The translations under genes were made by a program, and so were the position numbers. The notes beneath the pieces were generated by a model. That model was not told the DNA's origin and did no database searches. It saw only the letters and a program-made list of their open reading frames with translations. This document shows, piece by piece, positions 1-8,222 of a DNA stretch of 45,775 bases. Within the stretch, counting starts at the first letter, position 1. Each line of letters opens with the position of its first letter. Source of the DNA: Lachnospiraceae bacterium (lineage in GTDB: Bacteria; Bacillota; Clostridia; Lachnospirales; Lachnospiraceae); the NCBI GenBank assembly GCA_017437065.1, contig JAFSBX010000093.1, forward strand, positions 1 through 45,775, in the 5' to 3' direction.

Positions 1-299
1 CAAAAGATTATGAAGTGCAGGAATATGTTCAAAAATACTATTTCAGTTTGAAATTCAGTCCGGCTGTTGATACTGTTGTAAAGGATATAAAAAGAAATCC
101 GAAAAGGATGCAGCGTGAAGCGAAAAAGCAGATGCAGGAAATAGGCATTGGCACAAAATCGCAACAAGCCTTGAAATTACAACAGGAACAGAACAAGCAA
201 GAGCGCAAGTTAAGAAGCCAAGAGAAAAAAGAAGCGGAAAAACTGCGAATGTTTGAACTGAAACAGCAAAAGAAGAGAGAAAAGCATAAGGGGCATTAA
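1..299 (+). CDS. YjdF-like (DUF2992) protein, C-terminal part
   Basis: The reading frame is open from the left edge, so the start lies outside the window and only about 98 residues are visible. What remains is a very basic, charged C-terminal tail rich in K, Q and E, with an 'NPKRMQREAKKQM' segment, a 'TKSQQALKLQQEQ' segment and the terminal 'KHKGH'. I recognise this order from the C-terminal half of Bacillus YjdF (DUF2992) proteins. In several Firmicutes yjdF sits under an azaaromatic-sensing riboswitch; any such element here would be upstream of the window. The molecular function of the family is not established. A GTG at base 15 is in frame, but it has no ribosome binding site and falls inside the conserved region, so I do not take it as the start. 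The stop codon lies inside a terminator-like hairpin. Confidence 0.75.
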   Translation, partial: KDYEVQEYVQKYYFSLKFSPAVDTVVKDIKRNPKRMQREAKKQMQEIGIGTKSQQALKLQQEQNKQERKLRSQEKKEAEKLRMFELKQQKKREKHKGH

Positions 300-316
300 T
301 GTCCCTTGGGCTTTTT
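288..316 (+). terminator. Hairpin terminator overlapping the yjdF-like stop codon
   Basis: An 8-bp stem (288-295 with 300-307, one G-T pair, loop TTAA) is followed by GGGC and five T residues at 312-316. The TAA stop at 297-299 lies in the loop. The T-run is short and offset from the stem by four bases, so termination may be partial and the next gene, 33 bases on, may be reached by read-through. Confidence 0.5.
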
Positions 317-348
317 GTTCAAATCGGTATTTGTGGAGGAAATGATTT

Positions 349-1149
349 GTGGATATTACAATGTTAGGTACAGGAAGTGCACTCGTTACTGAGTGTTATA
401 ATACTTGCTTTGTTTTACACGAAGATAGCCAATATTTTATGATAGATGGTGGTGGAGGAAGTAGAATACTTCATCAATTAAAACATGCTGGGATTGATTG
501 GAAAAGCATAAGAAATATTTTTGTGACACACAAACATATCGACCACATTACAGGCGTATTGTGGATAATCCGTATGGTATGCCAATATATGAACCAAGGA
601 GAATATGAGGGTGAAGCAACAATATATGCACATGATGAAGTAATTGGTCTATTGCAGGATTTGTCAGAAAAATTATTACAAAAGGAAGAAACAGATTTTA
701 TCAATAAACGACTTCACCTTGGATCTGTTGAGGATGGCGAGACAAAGGAAATCCTTAAAAAAAAGGTTACTTTTTTTGATATACACTCTACAAAAGCTAA
801 GCAGTTTGGATTTTGCATGGAATTAGAAAATGGAGATAAAATAACATGCTGTGGTGACGAACCATACAATTCTTGTGAAAAACGATATGTCGAGAATAGC
901 AAATGGTTATTACATGAAGCCTTTTGCATGGATAGTCAAGCAGATATATTTCATCCGTATGAAAAACACCATTCAACTGTAAAAGATGCTTGTGAAATAG
1001 CACAGAAACTCAATGTACGAAATCTGTTGTTATATCATACAGAGGACAGAAACCTTTCGTGTAGAAAGGAACTTTACGAAAATGAAGGCAAGAAGTATTT
1101 TAATGGGCATCTTTTTGTTCCAAATGATTTAGAAACATTTGCTCTCTAA
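349..1149 (+). CDS. MBL-fold metallohydrolase, RNase Z-like
   Basis: This 266-residue protein has the metallo-beta-lactamase fold signature: GTGSA at residues 7-11, the zinc motif HKHIDH at 61-66, a downstream metal-bridging aspartate in 'CCGDEP' (D170), and candidate histidine ligands H189, H207-H208 and H230. The N-terminus and the 'GTGSA...DGGGG' arrangement are closest to RNase Z (ElaC) and its hydrolase relatives. Known RNase Z enzymes trim tRNA 3' ends, but many relatives are phosphodiesterases of unknown substrate, and I would not assign tRNA processing here. The start is GTG at 349, set by GGAGGA at 335-340 with 8 bases of spacing. It sits between a YjdF-like tail and an XRE regulator on the + strand, in a short accessory-looking block. 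No signal peptide, so cytosolic. Confidence 0.8.
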   Translation: MDITMLGTGSALVTECYNTCFVLHEDSQYFMIDGGGGSRILHQLKHAGIDWKSIRNIFVTHKHIDHITGVLWIIRMVCQYMNQGEYEGEATIYAHDEVIGLLQDLSEKLLQKEETDFINKRLHLGSVEDGETKEILKKKVTFFDIHSTKAKQFGFCMELENGDKITCCGDEPYNSCEKRYVENSKWLLHEAFCMDSQADIFHPYEKHHSTVKDACEIAQKLNVRNLLLYHTEDRNLSCRKELYENEGKKYFNGHLFVPNDLETFAL

Positions 1150-1212
1150 ATTCCAGTCTTGCGGAGAGATTGAAAGCAACAGAAGATTTGAAGTTTGGTG
1201 ATAGAAAGTGAG

Positions 1213-1232
1213 ATGAGACAAAGGTGTCTCAT
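1213..1232 (+). repeat. Perfect 8-bp inverted repeat ahead of the XRE gene
   Basis: ATGAGACA (1213-1220) and TGTCTCAT (1225-1232) form a perfect stem with a 4-base loop about 90 bases upstream of the XRE regulator start. No T-run follows directly. It could be an operator for the downstream regulator or a weak transcript-end hairpin for the MBL gene; the sequence does not decide. Confidence 0.4.
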
Positions 1233-1319
1233 TTGAAAAAATAGGGCTTTGCTCGCTCTGTGTCCTGTTATTTTTTTGACTCTATATGTAAGATGTTCTT
1301 GAAAGGAGGTCAAAGACTG

Positions 1320-1841
1320 ATGAATCAGATTAAAATCGGAGGATTTCTAAAGGAACTCCGTAAAGAAAAGGGGCTTACGCAAGAACAACTTGCAGAACAG
1401 TTTAATGTATCTCGTAGGTCTGTATCAAGATGGGAAACGGGTAGCAATCTTCCAGATGTAGATATTCTTATTGAAATGGCAGATTATTATGAAGTTGATT
1501 TGCGAGAATTAATTGATGGAGAAAGGAAAAGCGAGAAAATGAATGAAGAATTGAAAGAAACTGTATTGAAAGTTGCAGAATACAGTAATGAAGAAAAGAA
1601 GAGGAGTACAAGAATTGTCCTGATTTTCTTTGTACTTGGAATCATAGCTTTGATTTTGAATATCGCAATAAAGTTTATGGAGTTGCAGGAAAACTTTTTT
1701 GTCGGTTTTTTGGAAGGCAGTACAATCAGTTTTGCGATAGGGGCAATGGTTTTGGGGATTCTGTATGCGACAGGAATCTTATGTAAAGTCTTTGCATTTA
1801 AAAGAAGATTGCTGGGAAAAGAAGATATGTATGAGAGATGA
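1320..1841 (+). CDS. XRE-family regulator with two membrane segments
   Basis: This is a predicted DNA-binding membrane protein of 173 residues. Residues 6-61 form a classic helix-turn-helix of the Cro/XRE type ('GLTQEQLAEQFNVSRRSVS', then RWETG). A charged linker follows and then two hydrophobic helices at about 98-118 and 134-158, so the DNA-binding part would be tethered to the inner face of the membrane. I set the start at ATG 1320 rather than an upstream in-frame codon at 1260 because a perfect AAAGGAGGT lies at 1302-1310 and the HTH begins directly after it. The stop is 27 bases before the start of a small membrane protein, and the two genes look co-transcribed. Such XRE-TM proteins often pair with a small membrane partner that modulates them; here that is inference from position only. 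Confidence 0.8.
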   Translation: MNQIKIGGFLKELRKEKGLTQEQLAEQFNVSRRSVSRWETGSNLPDVDILIEMADYYEVDLRELIDGERKSEKMNEELKETVLKVAEYSNEEKKRSTRIVLIFFVLGIIALILNIAIKFMELQENFFVGFLEGSTISFAIGAMVLGILYATGILCKVFAFKRRLLGKEDMYER

Positions 1842-1868
1842 GTTACAATTTTGTGGAGGAAAGCAACC

Positions 1869-2066
1869 ATGAAAAAGAGAAATGACTTATTATGGAGCAT
1901 AAGTTTGTTGGTAATAGGACTAGCAACAATTATTTTAACCGGTTTAAATATTATTGGAATTGACGTACCTGATATTGTTGTAAGAATAATAGGAGTAATT
2001 GATTTGCTTGCTCTTCCTGTTTTAGCGTATACGACTGTAAAAAAATTTAAGAAAGATAGCGAGTAA
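1869..2066 (+). CDS. Small two-helix membrane protein
   Basis: This 65-residue protein has two hydrophobic helices, about residues 7-30 and 37-58, and a lysine-rich C-terminus (KKFKKDSE). The start is ATG 1869, chosen for GTGGAGGA at 1853-1860 with 8 bases of spacing; an upstream TTG at 1851 lies inside that ribosome binding site. It follows the XRE-TM regulator in the same operon, and the simplest guess is that it works with it as a membrane partner. I do not recognise a named family. Confidence 0.7.
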   Translation: MKKRNDLLWSISLLVIGLATIILTGLNIIGIDVPDIVVRIIGVIDLLALPVLAYTTVKKFKKDSE

Positions 2067-2110
2067 ACTTTCAGTTTTCCGATTAAAAAGTTTATACTAC
2101 TATTATAAAA

Positions 2111-2148
2111 AAGGAGCCGTCCATTCATTTTACTTTGAATGGACGGCT
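2111..2148 (-). terminator. Strong intrinsic terminator for galE
   Basis: A 13-bp perfect stem (2115-2127 with 2136-2148, 8-base loop) is followed on the - strand by TCC and six T residues. It lies 143 bases beyond the galE stop and also faces the + strand small membrane gene. On the + strand it has no T-run, so it acts chiefly on the - strand transcript, with some barrier effect on the convergent one. Confidence 0.8.
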
Positions 2149-2291
2149 TAACTTAATACATAAAACTCTTAACAAAATGACATTATGTAACAGCCCTTCC
2201 TCTTTGCCATTAACTGATTTATATGGATTTGCTATTCAAAAATTCCATAAACCATCCACATTTTCTCCCTGTGTATCAAATCCAAATACTT

Positions 2292-3308
2292 TTACTCTTC
2301 ATACCCATTCGGATTATTGCTCTGCCATCTCCACGAATCCGCACACATATCTTTGATTCCATACTGTGCTTCCCATCCAAGCTCTGCTTTTGCTTTGGAA
2401 GCATCAGAATAGCATGTGGCAATATCTCCTGCACGTCTTTCTTTAATGACATATGGGATTTTCACCCCATTAGCCTCTTCAAAATTCTTTACGATATCAA
2501 GAACACTGTAACCTACACCTGTTCCTAAATTGTAAATGCAAAGACCTGCTTTTTCCTCTATCTTCTTTAAGGCTTTTACATGCCCCAAAGCAAGATCAAC
2601 TACATGAATGTAATCCCTTACTCCCGTTCCGTCCGGTGTATCATAATCATTTCCGAATACACCAAGCTCTTTTAACTTTCCAACGGCAACCTGTGTGATG
2701 TAAGGCATTAAGTTGTTCGGAATTCCGTTCGGATTTTCACCCATGGTTCCGCTCTTATGTGCGCCGATAGGATTAAAATAACGAAGCAATATTACATTCC
2801 ATTCCGGGTCTGCTTTCTGCATATCCATAAGAATCTGCTCCAGCATGGATTTTGTCCAGCCGTATGGATTGGTACACTGACCCTTCGGGCATTCCTCTGT
2901 AATCGGAATCATTGCAGGGTCACCGTAAACAGTAGCTGATGATGAGAAAATAATATTTTTCACATTGTGTTTTCTCATAACGTCTACCAAAGTAAGTGTT
3001 CCTGTAATGTTATTGTTATAATATTCCCATGGTTTCTGAACAGACTCACCTACCGCCTTTAAGCCGGCAAAATGAATACAGGAATCTATCTTCTCTTTCT
3101 CAAAAATTTCTTCCAGTGCTTCTTTGTCCAAAATATCTGCCTTATAAAATTTCACCGATTTTCCTGTGATTTTAGCTACACGGTCTAAAGATTTTTCACT
3201 CGCATTGCTTAAATTATCCAAAACGACCACATCATATCCTGCATTTTGCAGCTCTACTACGGTATGGCTGCCGATATAACCGGCTCCACCTGTTACTAAA
3301 ATTGCCAT
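2292..3308 (-). CDS. galE: UDP-glucose 4-epimerase
   Basis: GalE interconverts UDP-glucose and UDP-galactose in the Leloir pathway, using tightly bound NAD+. The protein has 338 residues, the same length as E. coli GalE. It shows the Rossmann NAD motif GGAGYIG at residues 7-13, the catalytic serine in 'FSSSATVYG' (about S124), and the YxxxK pair Y149/K153 in 'NPYGWTK'. The C-terminal 'NPNGYEE' is typical of the family. I chose ATG 3308, which directly precedes the 'AILVTGG' strand and has GGAGGA just upstream, over an in-frame codon at 3362. It lies 86 bases downstream of a UDP-sugar pyrophosphorylase gene on the same strand, so both steps needed to make and recycle UDP-hexoses are adjacent and probably co-transcribed. 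Confidence 0.96.
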   Translation of the reverse strand: MAILVTGGAGYIGSHTVVELQNAGYDVVVLDNLSNASEKSLDRVAKITGKSVKFYKADILDKEALEEIFEKEKIDSCIHFAGLKAVGESVQKPWEYYNNNITGTLTLVDVMRKHNVKNIIFSSSATVYGDPAMIPITEECPKGQCTNPYGWTKSMLEQILMDMQKADPEWNVILLRYFNPIGAHKSGTMGENPNGIPNNLMPYITQVAVGKLKELGVFGNDYDTPDGTGVRDYIHVVDLALGHVKALKKIEEKAGLCIYNLGTGVGYSVLDIVKNFEEANGVKIPYVIKERRAGDIATCYSDASKAKAELGWEAQYGIKDMCADSWRWQSNNPNGYEE

Positions 3309-3394
3309 AAATTCCTCCATCCTGCCACATCTGCTTCTTAACTGCAGTTCAATTTCTTTCACTTAAATTCTGTGGCTTATGCTTTATTCCCCTA

Positions 3395-4624
3395 TTACAA
3401 AGTAATTCCGTTTTCTTTTAAAAGCTCTCTTGCACTTTCCACGGAATCCACACCTGTTTTGTTTTTAATTGGAGCAAATTCTTTATTTCTGACTACCTCA
3501 AATGGCAGACAGCTGTCCAGTTTATGAATCATATCCAATACCAAATTTTCGAATTTGAAGCCGTTTGGCTCTTCCGGTTTCACCAAATTTGCATCTTCAT
3601 CAATATATGGAATTTTCTTTTCTACAATATGAAGTGGCAGCTCTTTCGCCAAAAGATCCTCCAAATCTTTCTCACGGAATAAATAATTCAGAATAACACC
3701 ATAATTGTATGCCGGTTCTCCGTTTTCATCTTTGGCATTCATCAGTTCTTCTGTCAACTCATAATATTCCACGATAGACGGTTTTCCGTCTTCCAGACAC
3801 ATTACACCTACTTTTTCATCCGGTGCATTTTTCTTAACTACTTTAGAGCCAACCGCACAATCTGCCGCAATAGTTGCACCTACAAAGCAAGGATCTGCAA
3901 TACGCTGTAATACATTATCTACGGCAAATACATTCAACCATTCAATACCGCTTTCCTGAATCTGTTTCAACACACCACAGCTGTTCATGGATGCAAACCA
4001 GCCACCGTTTCCGTTCGGTGAAGTAGAAATTTTATTTTTTGCTTCCATATATACTTTTCCGCTATAATCTGCCGCAGGTGCCATTTCCTGTTTAAAGAAA
4101 GTAACATAATCTGCATTGTAACCAAAAAAGTCATGCTCATTCATAAAACTGATGGTAGCATCATTGTTTTTGTCACTTGTCATAATAAAAAGCGGAACCC
4201 ATGCGTCTGCTCTTTTTACAACATCCATCAGATTTTCAATGAGTCTCTGGAAAATATAAACATCCTTTGTAAGACCGATATTGTACATTCCTTTCGGATC
4301 ATCAGAGCCAAGTCTTGTTCCCATTCCTCCGGCAAGAAGTACTGCACCTACTTTTCCTGCTTTAATGGCATCCAGTCCTATTTGCTCAAACATTTCCCTA
4401 TTTTTCTCAATGGTATCCAACTGCATTGCTGCAAGCGGTTCAATCGTTCCTTTTTCCGCTAACTGTTCTTTTTTATCACAGTATTTCAAAACCTCAAAAT
4501 CTGTTTCTTCAATCTGCTTTAAAAGTTCTTCTTTTTCTCCTTCTGTTAATTCTTCATAATACTTCAACACATGGAGCTGATCATATTTTTCCAGTTTACA
4601 TTTTGCTTCTTCAAAATTCATCAT
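3395..4624 (-). CDS. UDPGP type 1 UDP-sugar pyrophosphorylase
   Basis: This 409-residue enzyme belongs to the eukaryote-like UDPGP type 1 family (UDP-glucose and UDP-GlcNAc pyrophosphorylases), which makes UDP-sugar and pyrophosphate from UTP and a sugar 1-phosphate. The nucleotide-binding loop is 'LLAGGMGTRLG' at residues 96-106 followed by PKG (K111), and the uridine/sugar-binding region has 'SPNGNGGWF'. The adjoining galE favours glucose-1-P or galactose-1-P as substrate over N-acetylhexosamine, but the sequence alone does not separate them. The first two codons are both ATG (4624 and 4621); either could start. A candidate promoter lies at 4815-4843, giving a leader of roughly 190 bases. 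Confidence 0.88.
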   Translation of the reverse strand: MMNFEEAKCKLEKYDQLHVLKYYEELTEGEKEELLKQIEETDFEVLKYCDKKEQLAEKGTIEPLAAMQLDTIEKNREMFEQIGLDAIKAGKVGAVLLAGGMGTRLGSDDPKGMYNIGLTKDVYIFQRLIENLMDVVKRADAWVPLFIMTSDKNNDATISFMNEHDFFGYNADYVTFFKQEMAPAADYSGKVYMEAKNKISTSPNGNGGWFASMNSCGVLKQIQESGIEWLNVFAVDNVLQRIADPCFVGATIAADCAVGSKVVKKNAPDEKVGVMCLEDGKPSIVEYYELTEELMNAKDENGEPAYNYGVILNYLFREKDLEDLLAKELPLHIVEKKIPYIDEDANLVKPEEPNGFKFENLVLDMIHKLDSCLPFEVVRNKEFAPIKNKTGVDSVESARELLKENGITL

Positions 4625-4814
4625 TTTCCACTCTACCTTTCCCTATTTAGTTTTTGCTTTCAAAATTACAAGTTAACTCACTGTAAATGTTACCATATTT
4701 CATGTTTTAATACAATTAGGCAGTTATTTAACTTGCTATTAACTATTTATGAAGTATTTGTAAACTATTTTTATTCACTTTGCAACCATTACTTTGTGAA
4801 TTTTCTTTTATTTT

Positions 4815-4843
4815 CTTATATATAGACAATAGTTTTATGTAAA
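4815..4843 (-). promoter_or_regulatory. Candidate sigma-A promoter for the UDPGP-galE unit
   Basis: On the - strand TTTACA (4843-4838) and TATAAG (4820-4815) are separated by exactly 17 bases. The 284-base gap between UDPGP and the next gene upstream is otherwise very AT-rich. I saw no riboswitch fold in the leader. Confidence 0.5.
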
Positions 4844-4861
4844 AAGTTTGAACGGCTAAAC

Positions 4862-4903
4862 AAAAAAGGAATCAGCCTTTAAAAATCTGCCAATCCCTTT
4901 TTC
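4862..4903 (-). terminator. Intrinsic terminator after the small DSNGLRG protein gene
   Basis: On the - strand a stem of about 13 bp (three G-T pairs) with an AT-rich loop is followed by six T residues. It begins just after the stop of the 79-residue protein gene and is the first good terminator downstream of the promoter at 16.4 kb. Confidence 0.75.
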
Positions 4904-4908
4904 ATCTT

Positions 4909-5148
4909 TTATAAGATAGAATCCTTATCCACCGGTGCTCCTAACGTTTCATTATCCACAATAGAGTTCACAATCCGCTGCATCTCCGCTTTCGATTTTG
5001 CATCACGGCTTCTGTTAATCAACTCTTCCTTTTGTGCCTCTGTCATTTTCGCATAGCCATCCAGTGCTTTTTCATTCATAGCAAGTGCCATACTGAATCC
5101 TAACGGAACTCCTGCAAAGGGAACTCCTCTCAAACCATTACTGTCCAT
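4909..5148 (-). CDS. Small conserved-looking protein of unknown function
   Basis: This 79-residue soluble protein begins MDSNGLRGVPFAGVP, then has a short alanine-rich stretch and a predicted helical, charged second half ('KMTEAQKEELINRSRDAKS'). I do not recognise a named family. Its start is uncertain: a GTG at 5160 lies only one base from AGGAG, too close to be used, whereas ATG 5148 is 13 bases away, which is long but workable, so I prefer ATG. It is the last gene before the terminator at 4862-4903 and follows an LRR protein by 76 bases. Confidence 0.65.
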   Translation of the reverse strand: MDSNGLRGVPFAGVPLGFSMALAMNEKALDGYAKMTEAQKEELINRSRDAKSKAEMQRIVNSIVDNETLGAPVDKDSIL

Positions 5149-5224
5149 CGTAATATCCACACTCCTTTATCTTTTTTATTTAGTATGGATTTTTTTTTGA
5201 AAATTATAAGAGTGATTTCCTACT

Positions 5225-6175
5225 TTAGAAATCCAGAGACAACGTATCGAAAAAATCCTGTTTTTTCATATTTTTTTCTTTATAACGAATAAAAAATGCT
5301 TTCATTTCTGCATGATACTGTCCCAAATCCTCCAGTACTGCATCAAAGTTCTCCTCTGTCATACATCCCGTTTCCGTAAAAATTTCAAAGTAAGCTTTCT
5401 CGTCCCCGTGCCGTTTTACCACTTCCCATGCCGCCTCTGATTCACACCCTCTGGTATGCTCACGAACATATGAAAGCAACTGTTTTTTAATTTCTTCTCG
5501 CAGACCATACGGATTCATCAGACGAATAAATGCAAGCTGCGCCTTCATCTGCCGCTTCTTCTCTACAAATTCCTCGTAGCTTGCACTTAAATCCTCTTCC
5601 CCGCAAAGCACCTCTTTGCTGTATCCTTCGTCATCCTCTGCATTCAGAATATTCAGCATTCTTGCATCCCATTTTTCTATCCACTGAGTTTCTTCTGCCT
5701 CCCAAGGGGTCAATAGGTATTCTGCATTCATCAACACAGGAACAACTCCTAACAGTGTCCACGGATGCAAATTATTTTGCAGGTTTTCCACATTTCCATC
5801 CGAATTGACTGCAACTTTTCCACGATAAGCAGTTTCTTTTTCCCCCTCTGTTACAGCACAAATCTCTTGCAGGCTGTCGCAACGAGAAAAAATGCCCTTA
5901 CCAAACTCCATCTTCTTTTTGGGCAACACCACCTTCTGAAGATTACTGCAATTAGCAAATGCCCATTCTTCTAATACTTCTATGGTTCCCGGCAATGTTA
6001 TCTTTAAAAGATTTTTCCGACTTAAAAATGCTTTTTTCCCAATTTTATTCACTGGTTTTCCTTCTATAAAAGCCGGAATTTCAATTTCACTTTCTCTTCC
6101 GTCATAGCCCGTAATGGCAATCATTTCTCCCGTTATACGATAAGTAAAATCCCCTTGCCGTTTATCATATTTCAT
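5225..6175 (-). CDS. BspA-type leucine-rich repeat protein
   Basis: This 316-residue protein has three or so LRR_5 (BspA-like) units in its first 110 residues, including 'IPAFIEGKPVNKIGKKAFL' and 'LPGTIEVLEEWAFANCSNL'. The rest is a helical, charged domain without recognisable motifs. It has no signal peptide or anchor, so unlike secreted BspA adhesins it is probably cytoplasmic and used for protein-protein contact. Its start is 5 bases beyond the stop of the REC/HD-GYP/GGDEF regulator gene, which suggests translational coupling and a role in the same signalling route; that role is inference. Confidence 0.8.
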   Translation of the reverse strand: MKYDKRQGDFTYRITGEMIAITGYDGRESEIEIPAFIEGKPVNKIGKKAFLSRKNLLKITLPGTIEVLEEWAFANCSNLQKVVLPKKKMEFGKGIFSRCDSLQEICAVTEGEKETAYRGKVAVNSDGNVENLQNNLHPWTLLGVVPVLMNAEYLLTPWEAEETQWIEKWDARMLNILNAEDDEGYSKEVLCGEEDLSASYEEFVEKKRQMKAQLAFIRLMNPYGLREEIKKQLLSYVREHTRGCESEAAWEVVKRHGDEKAYFEIFTETGCMTEENFDAVLEDLGQYHAEMKAFFIRYKEKNMKKQDFFDTLSLDF

Positions 6176-6180
6176 ATTAT

Positions 6181-8199
6181 CTACTTCTCCGTCTTCATTT
6201 GATTTATCTTCAACAAATCGGCTATGTCATAATTCATCTCTATTAATTTACTATCATATGTTTTGTAGAATTTATCAAATATACGATTCGTTATCATATC
6301 AATATCCTCTTTTTGTGCATTGAGAAGAACAACTAAAAATTGTTTACTGCTAAATCTTGTGCTTACATCTACCGTTCGCAACGATGCTTTAATCGCATTT
6401 TCCATACAATTCATCGCATTTTCCTGTTCATCAATATCAAACTTCTCTTCTTTCACAGGTTCTAACGTAAACATAATCAGCTGCATATTATGGTCATAAC
6501 GTTCTACCAAATGTCGGATAAAATCATAAATTTTAGCAAATTCCCGGTACTCCACACTTAATGAACCTGTATAAGCTCCCTGCTTCTCTAAATTATTTAC
6601 AAGCCTGTCTAAGTCTATAGAAGATTTATGACCACTGCCGTTCAGCATATTCGTATAAAAATAGTAACCTGCTTTCCCGCTTTGCTTCATATGATATAAT
6701 GCTTTATCCGCTTTCTGTAACACGTCCCCATACGAATCTTTTGGAGTTGAAATACACAGACCAATCGAGAGAGAAGATACCGAAAGATATGCATTATTTT
6801 CTTTTCTTCCTTCAAAAGAACGAATAATCCCTTCGATAATATCCGTTGCTTCTTCTTTATTAGCACCAATCATATAATATAGGAATTCGTCACCGCCCAC
6901 ACGTGCTATAATGGCATTATTTTTATACTCAGAGAGAACCTCTCCCACATTTAACAATGCATAATCACCGGCCAGATGTCCCATGGTATCATTTGTCCTT
7001 TTCAGGTTATCCAAGTCTACAAAAGCAAGACAGCCCGGTTGCTCTTTCATTGCCTGTACAATTTTGTTTTCACCTATTTTTCGATTTAAAAGCCCGGTTA
7101 AATAATCGTATTCTTCATTTTTTTGTGACTCTTCTTCAATATTTTTTATAATCTGACTAAGTAACATGGAGCTTTCACCAGAAATTGTCTTTTCCTGCCC
7201 CTTCTCCTCTATATTCAGTTGCAACTTTCCATCATCAAGTAATTGAACAAAAATATCCAAAAAATCCGGATCAAACTGCGTTCCTCTTCCGGCAATCAAT
7301 TCCTTACGAATGACATCCTTAGATAAATTATTCCTATAAATTCTTTTGCTATTCATCGCATCATAAGCATCTGCAATACAGATAATGCGGGCAACCGTCG
7401 GAATTTCTTTACCTGAAATTCCACAAGGATATCCTTTGCCGTCATATCTCTCATGATGATATTTTGCTCCCTCATCTACGCCGGCAATCGTCTCAATATC
7501 CTTTAAAATATCACCGCCTATCGTCGTATGTGATTTGATAATATTAAATTCAATCTCCGTCAATTTTCCCGGTTTATTAAGAACATTATCAGGAATACCC
7601 ACTTTTCCGATATCATGCAATAAAGCTATGTACTTTATATTTTTAACCTCTTCCTCCTGCCATCCCAGTGCCTTGGCAACCAAGGCACTATATTCTGCCA
7701 CACGTACAGAATGACCTTTGGTATAACTGTCTTTTGCTTCAATCATACTCGCAATCGTAGCAATAATTTCAAAAGAAAGCCGTTCAATCTGTGCTGTCTT
7801 CTCCTCCACTTTATGTTCAAGACTTTTATTGAGTTCCTCTAATTGTAATATACTCCTTATACGATTCAGCATAACCTCCGGAACAAATGGCTTTCTGATG
7901 AAATCTTTCGCTCCCATTTTCAGACCTTTTATCTCACTGTCAACATCTACATCGGCAGTCAAAAATACCACCGGTACGTCCTGATTCATTTCTAACTGTC
8001 TGATTTTCTCAAAAGTTTCAAAACCATCCATCTCAGGCATATGTAAATCCAGTAAAACTAAATCCACCGGATTTTTTGACAAATACTTTAATGCCAGCTG
8101 TCCGGATTTTACCAAAGCCAATTTATACTCATCCATTAAAACATTCTCCACAAATTTTAAATTTGTTGTAGAATCGTCCACTACCAATATACACTTCAT
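6181..8199 (-). CDS. Response regulator with HD-GYP and GGDEF domains
   Basis: This is a predicted cyclic-di-GMP regulator of 672 residues. The REC domain at about 1-120 has the acidic pair D8-D9 and phosphoacceptor D51 ('LLDLHMPEMDG'). An HD-GYP phosphodiesterase domain at about 150-340 has 'LLHDIGK' and 'HHERYDGKGYP'. A GGDEF cyclase domain at about 370-520 has an intact 'RVGGDEF' near residue 438. The last 150 residues hold 'STRFSSKQFLVVLL', resembling a degenerate GGDEF core. Both synthesis and breakdown modules keep their key motifs. The start is ATG 8199, with AAGGAGAG and 8 bases of spacing; an upstream in-frame ATG at 8232 would overlap the kinase gene. The hybrid kinase gene ends 23 bases upstream and is the obvious phosphodonor. 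Confidence 0.93.
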   Translation of the reverse strand: MKCILVVDDSTTNLKFVENVLMDEYKLALVKSGQLALKYLSKNPVDLVLLDLHMPEMDGFETFEKIRQLEMNQDVPVVFLTADVDVDSEIKGLKMGAKDFIRKPFVPEVMLNRIRSILQLEELNKSLEHKVEEKTAQIERLSFEIIATIASMIEAKDSYTKGHSVRVAEYSALVAKALGWQEEEVKNIKYIALLHDIGKVGIPDNVLNKPGKLTEIEFNIIKSHTTIGGDILKDIETIAGVDEGAKYHHERYDGKGYPCGISGKEIPTVARIICIADAYDAMNSKRIYRNNLSKDVIRKELIAGRGTQFDPDFLDIFVQLLDDGKLQLNIEEKGQEKTISGESSMLLSQIIKNIEEESQKNEEYDYLTGLLNRKIGENKIVQAMKEQPGCLAFVDLDNLKRTNDTMGHLAGDYALLNVGEVLSEYKNNAIIARVGGDEFLYYMIGANKEEATDIIEGIIRSFEGRKENNAYLSVSSLSIGLCISTPKDSYGDVLQKADKALYHMKQSGKAGYYFYTNMLNGSGHKSSIDLDRLVNNLEKQGAYTGSLSVEYREFAKIYDFIRHLVERYDHNMQLIMFTLEPVKEEKFDIDEQENAMNCMENAIKASLRTVDVSTRFSSKQFLVVLLNAQKEDIDMITNRIFDKFYKTYDSKLIEMNYDIADLLKINQMKTEK

Positions 8200-8222
8200 T
8201 CTTTTCTCTCCTTGTACTTTCA

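Noticed and set aside
1236-1277. A terminator formed by AAAAAATA and TATTTTTT before the XRE gene
   Set aside because: The GC part of the stem is only three pairs with a bulge and the loop is large, so it is too weak to call.
1487-2128. A 213-codon - strand frame opposite the XRE gene
   Set aside because: The + strand holds a clear HTH protein and small membrane protein with good ribosome binding sites; the - frame runs across both and has no domain signature.
2111-2148. The perfect 13-bp inverted repeat as an insertion-sequence end
   Set aside because: There is only one copy nearby, and it is followed by a T-run beyond the galE stop, so it is a terminator.
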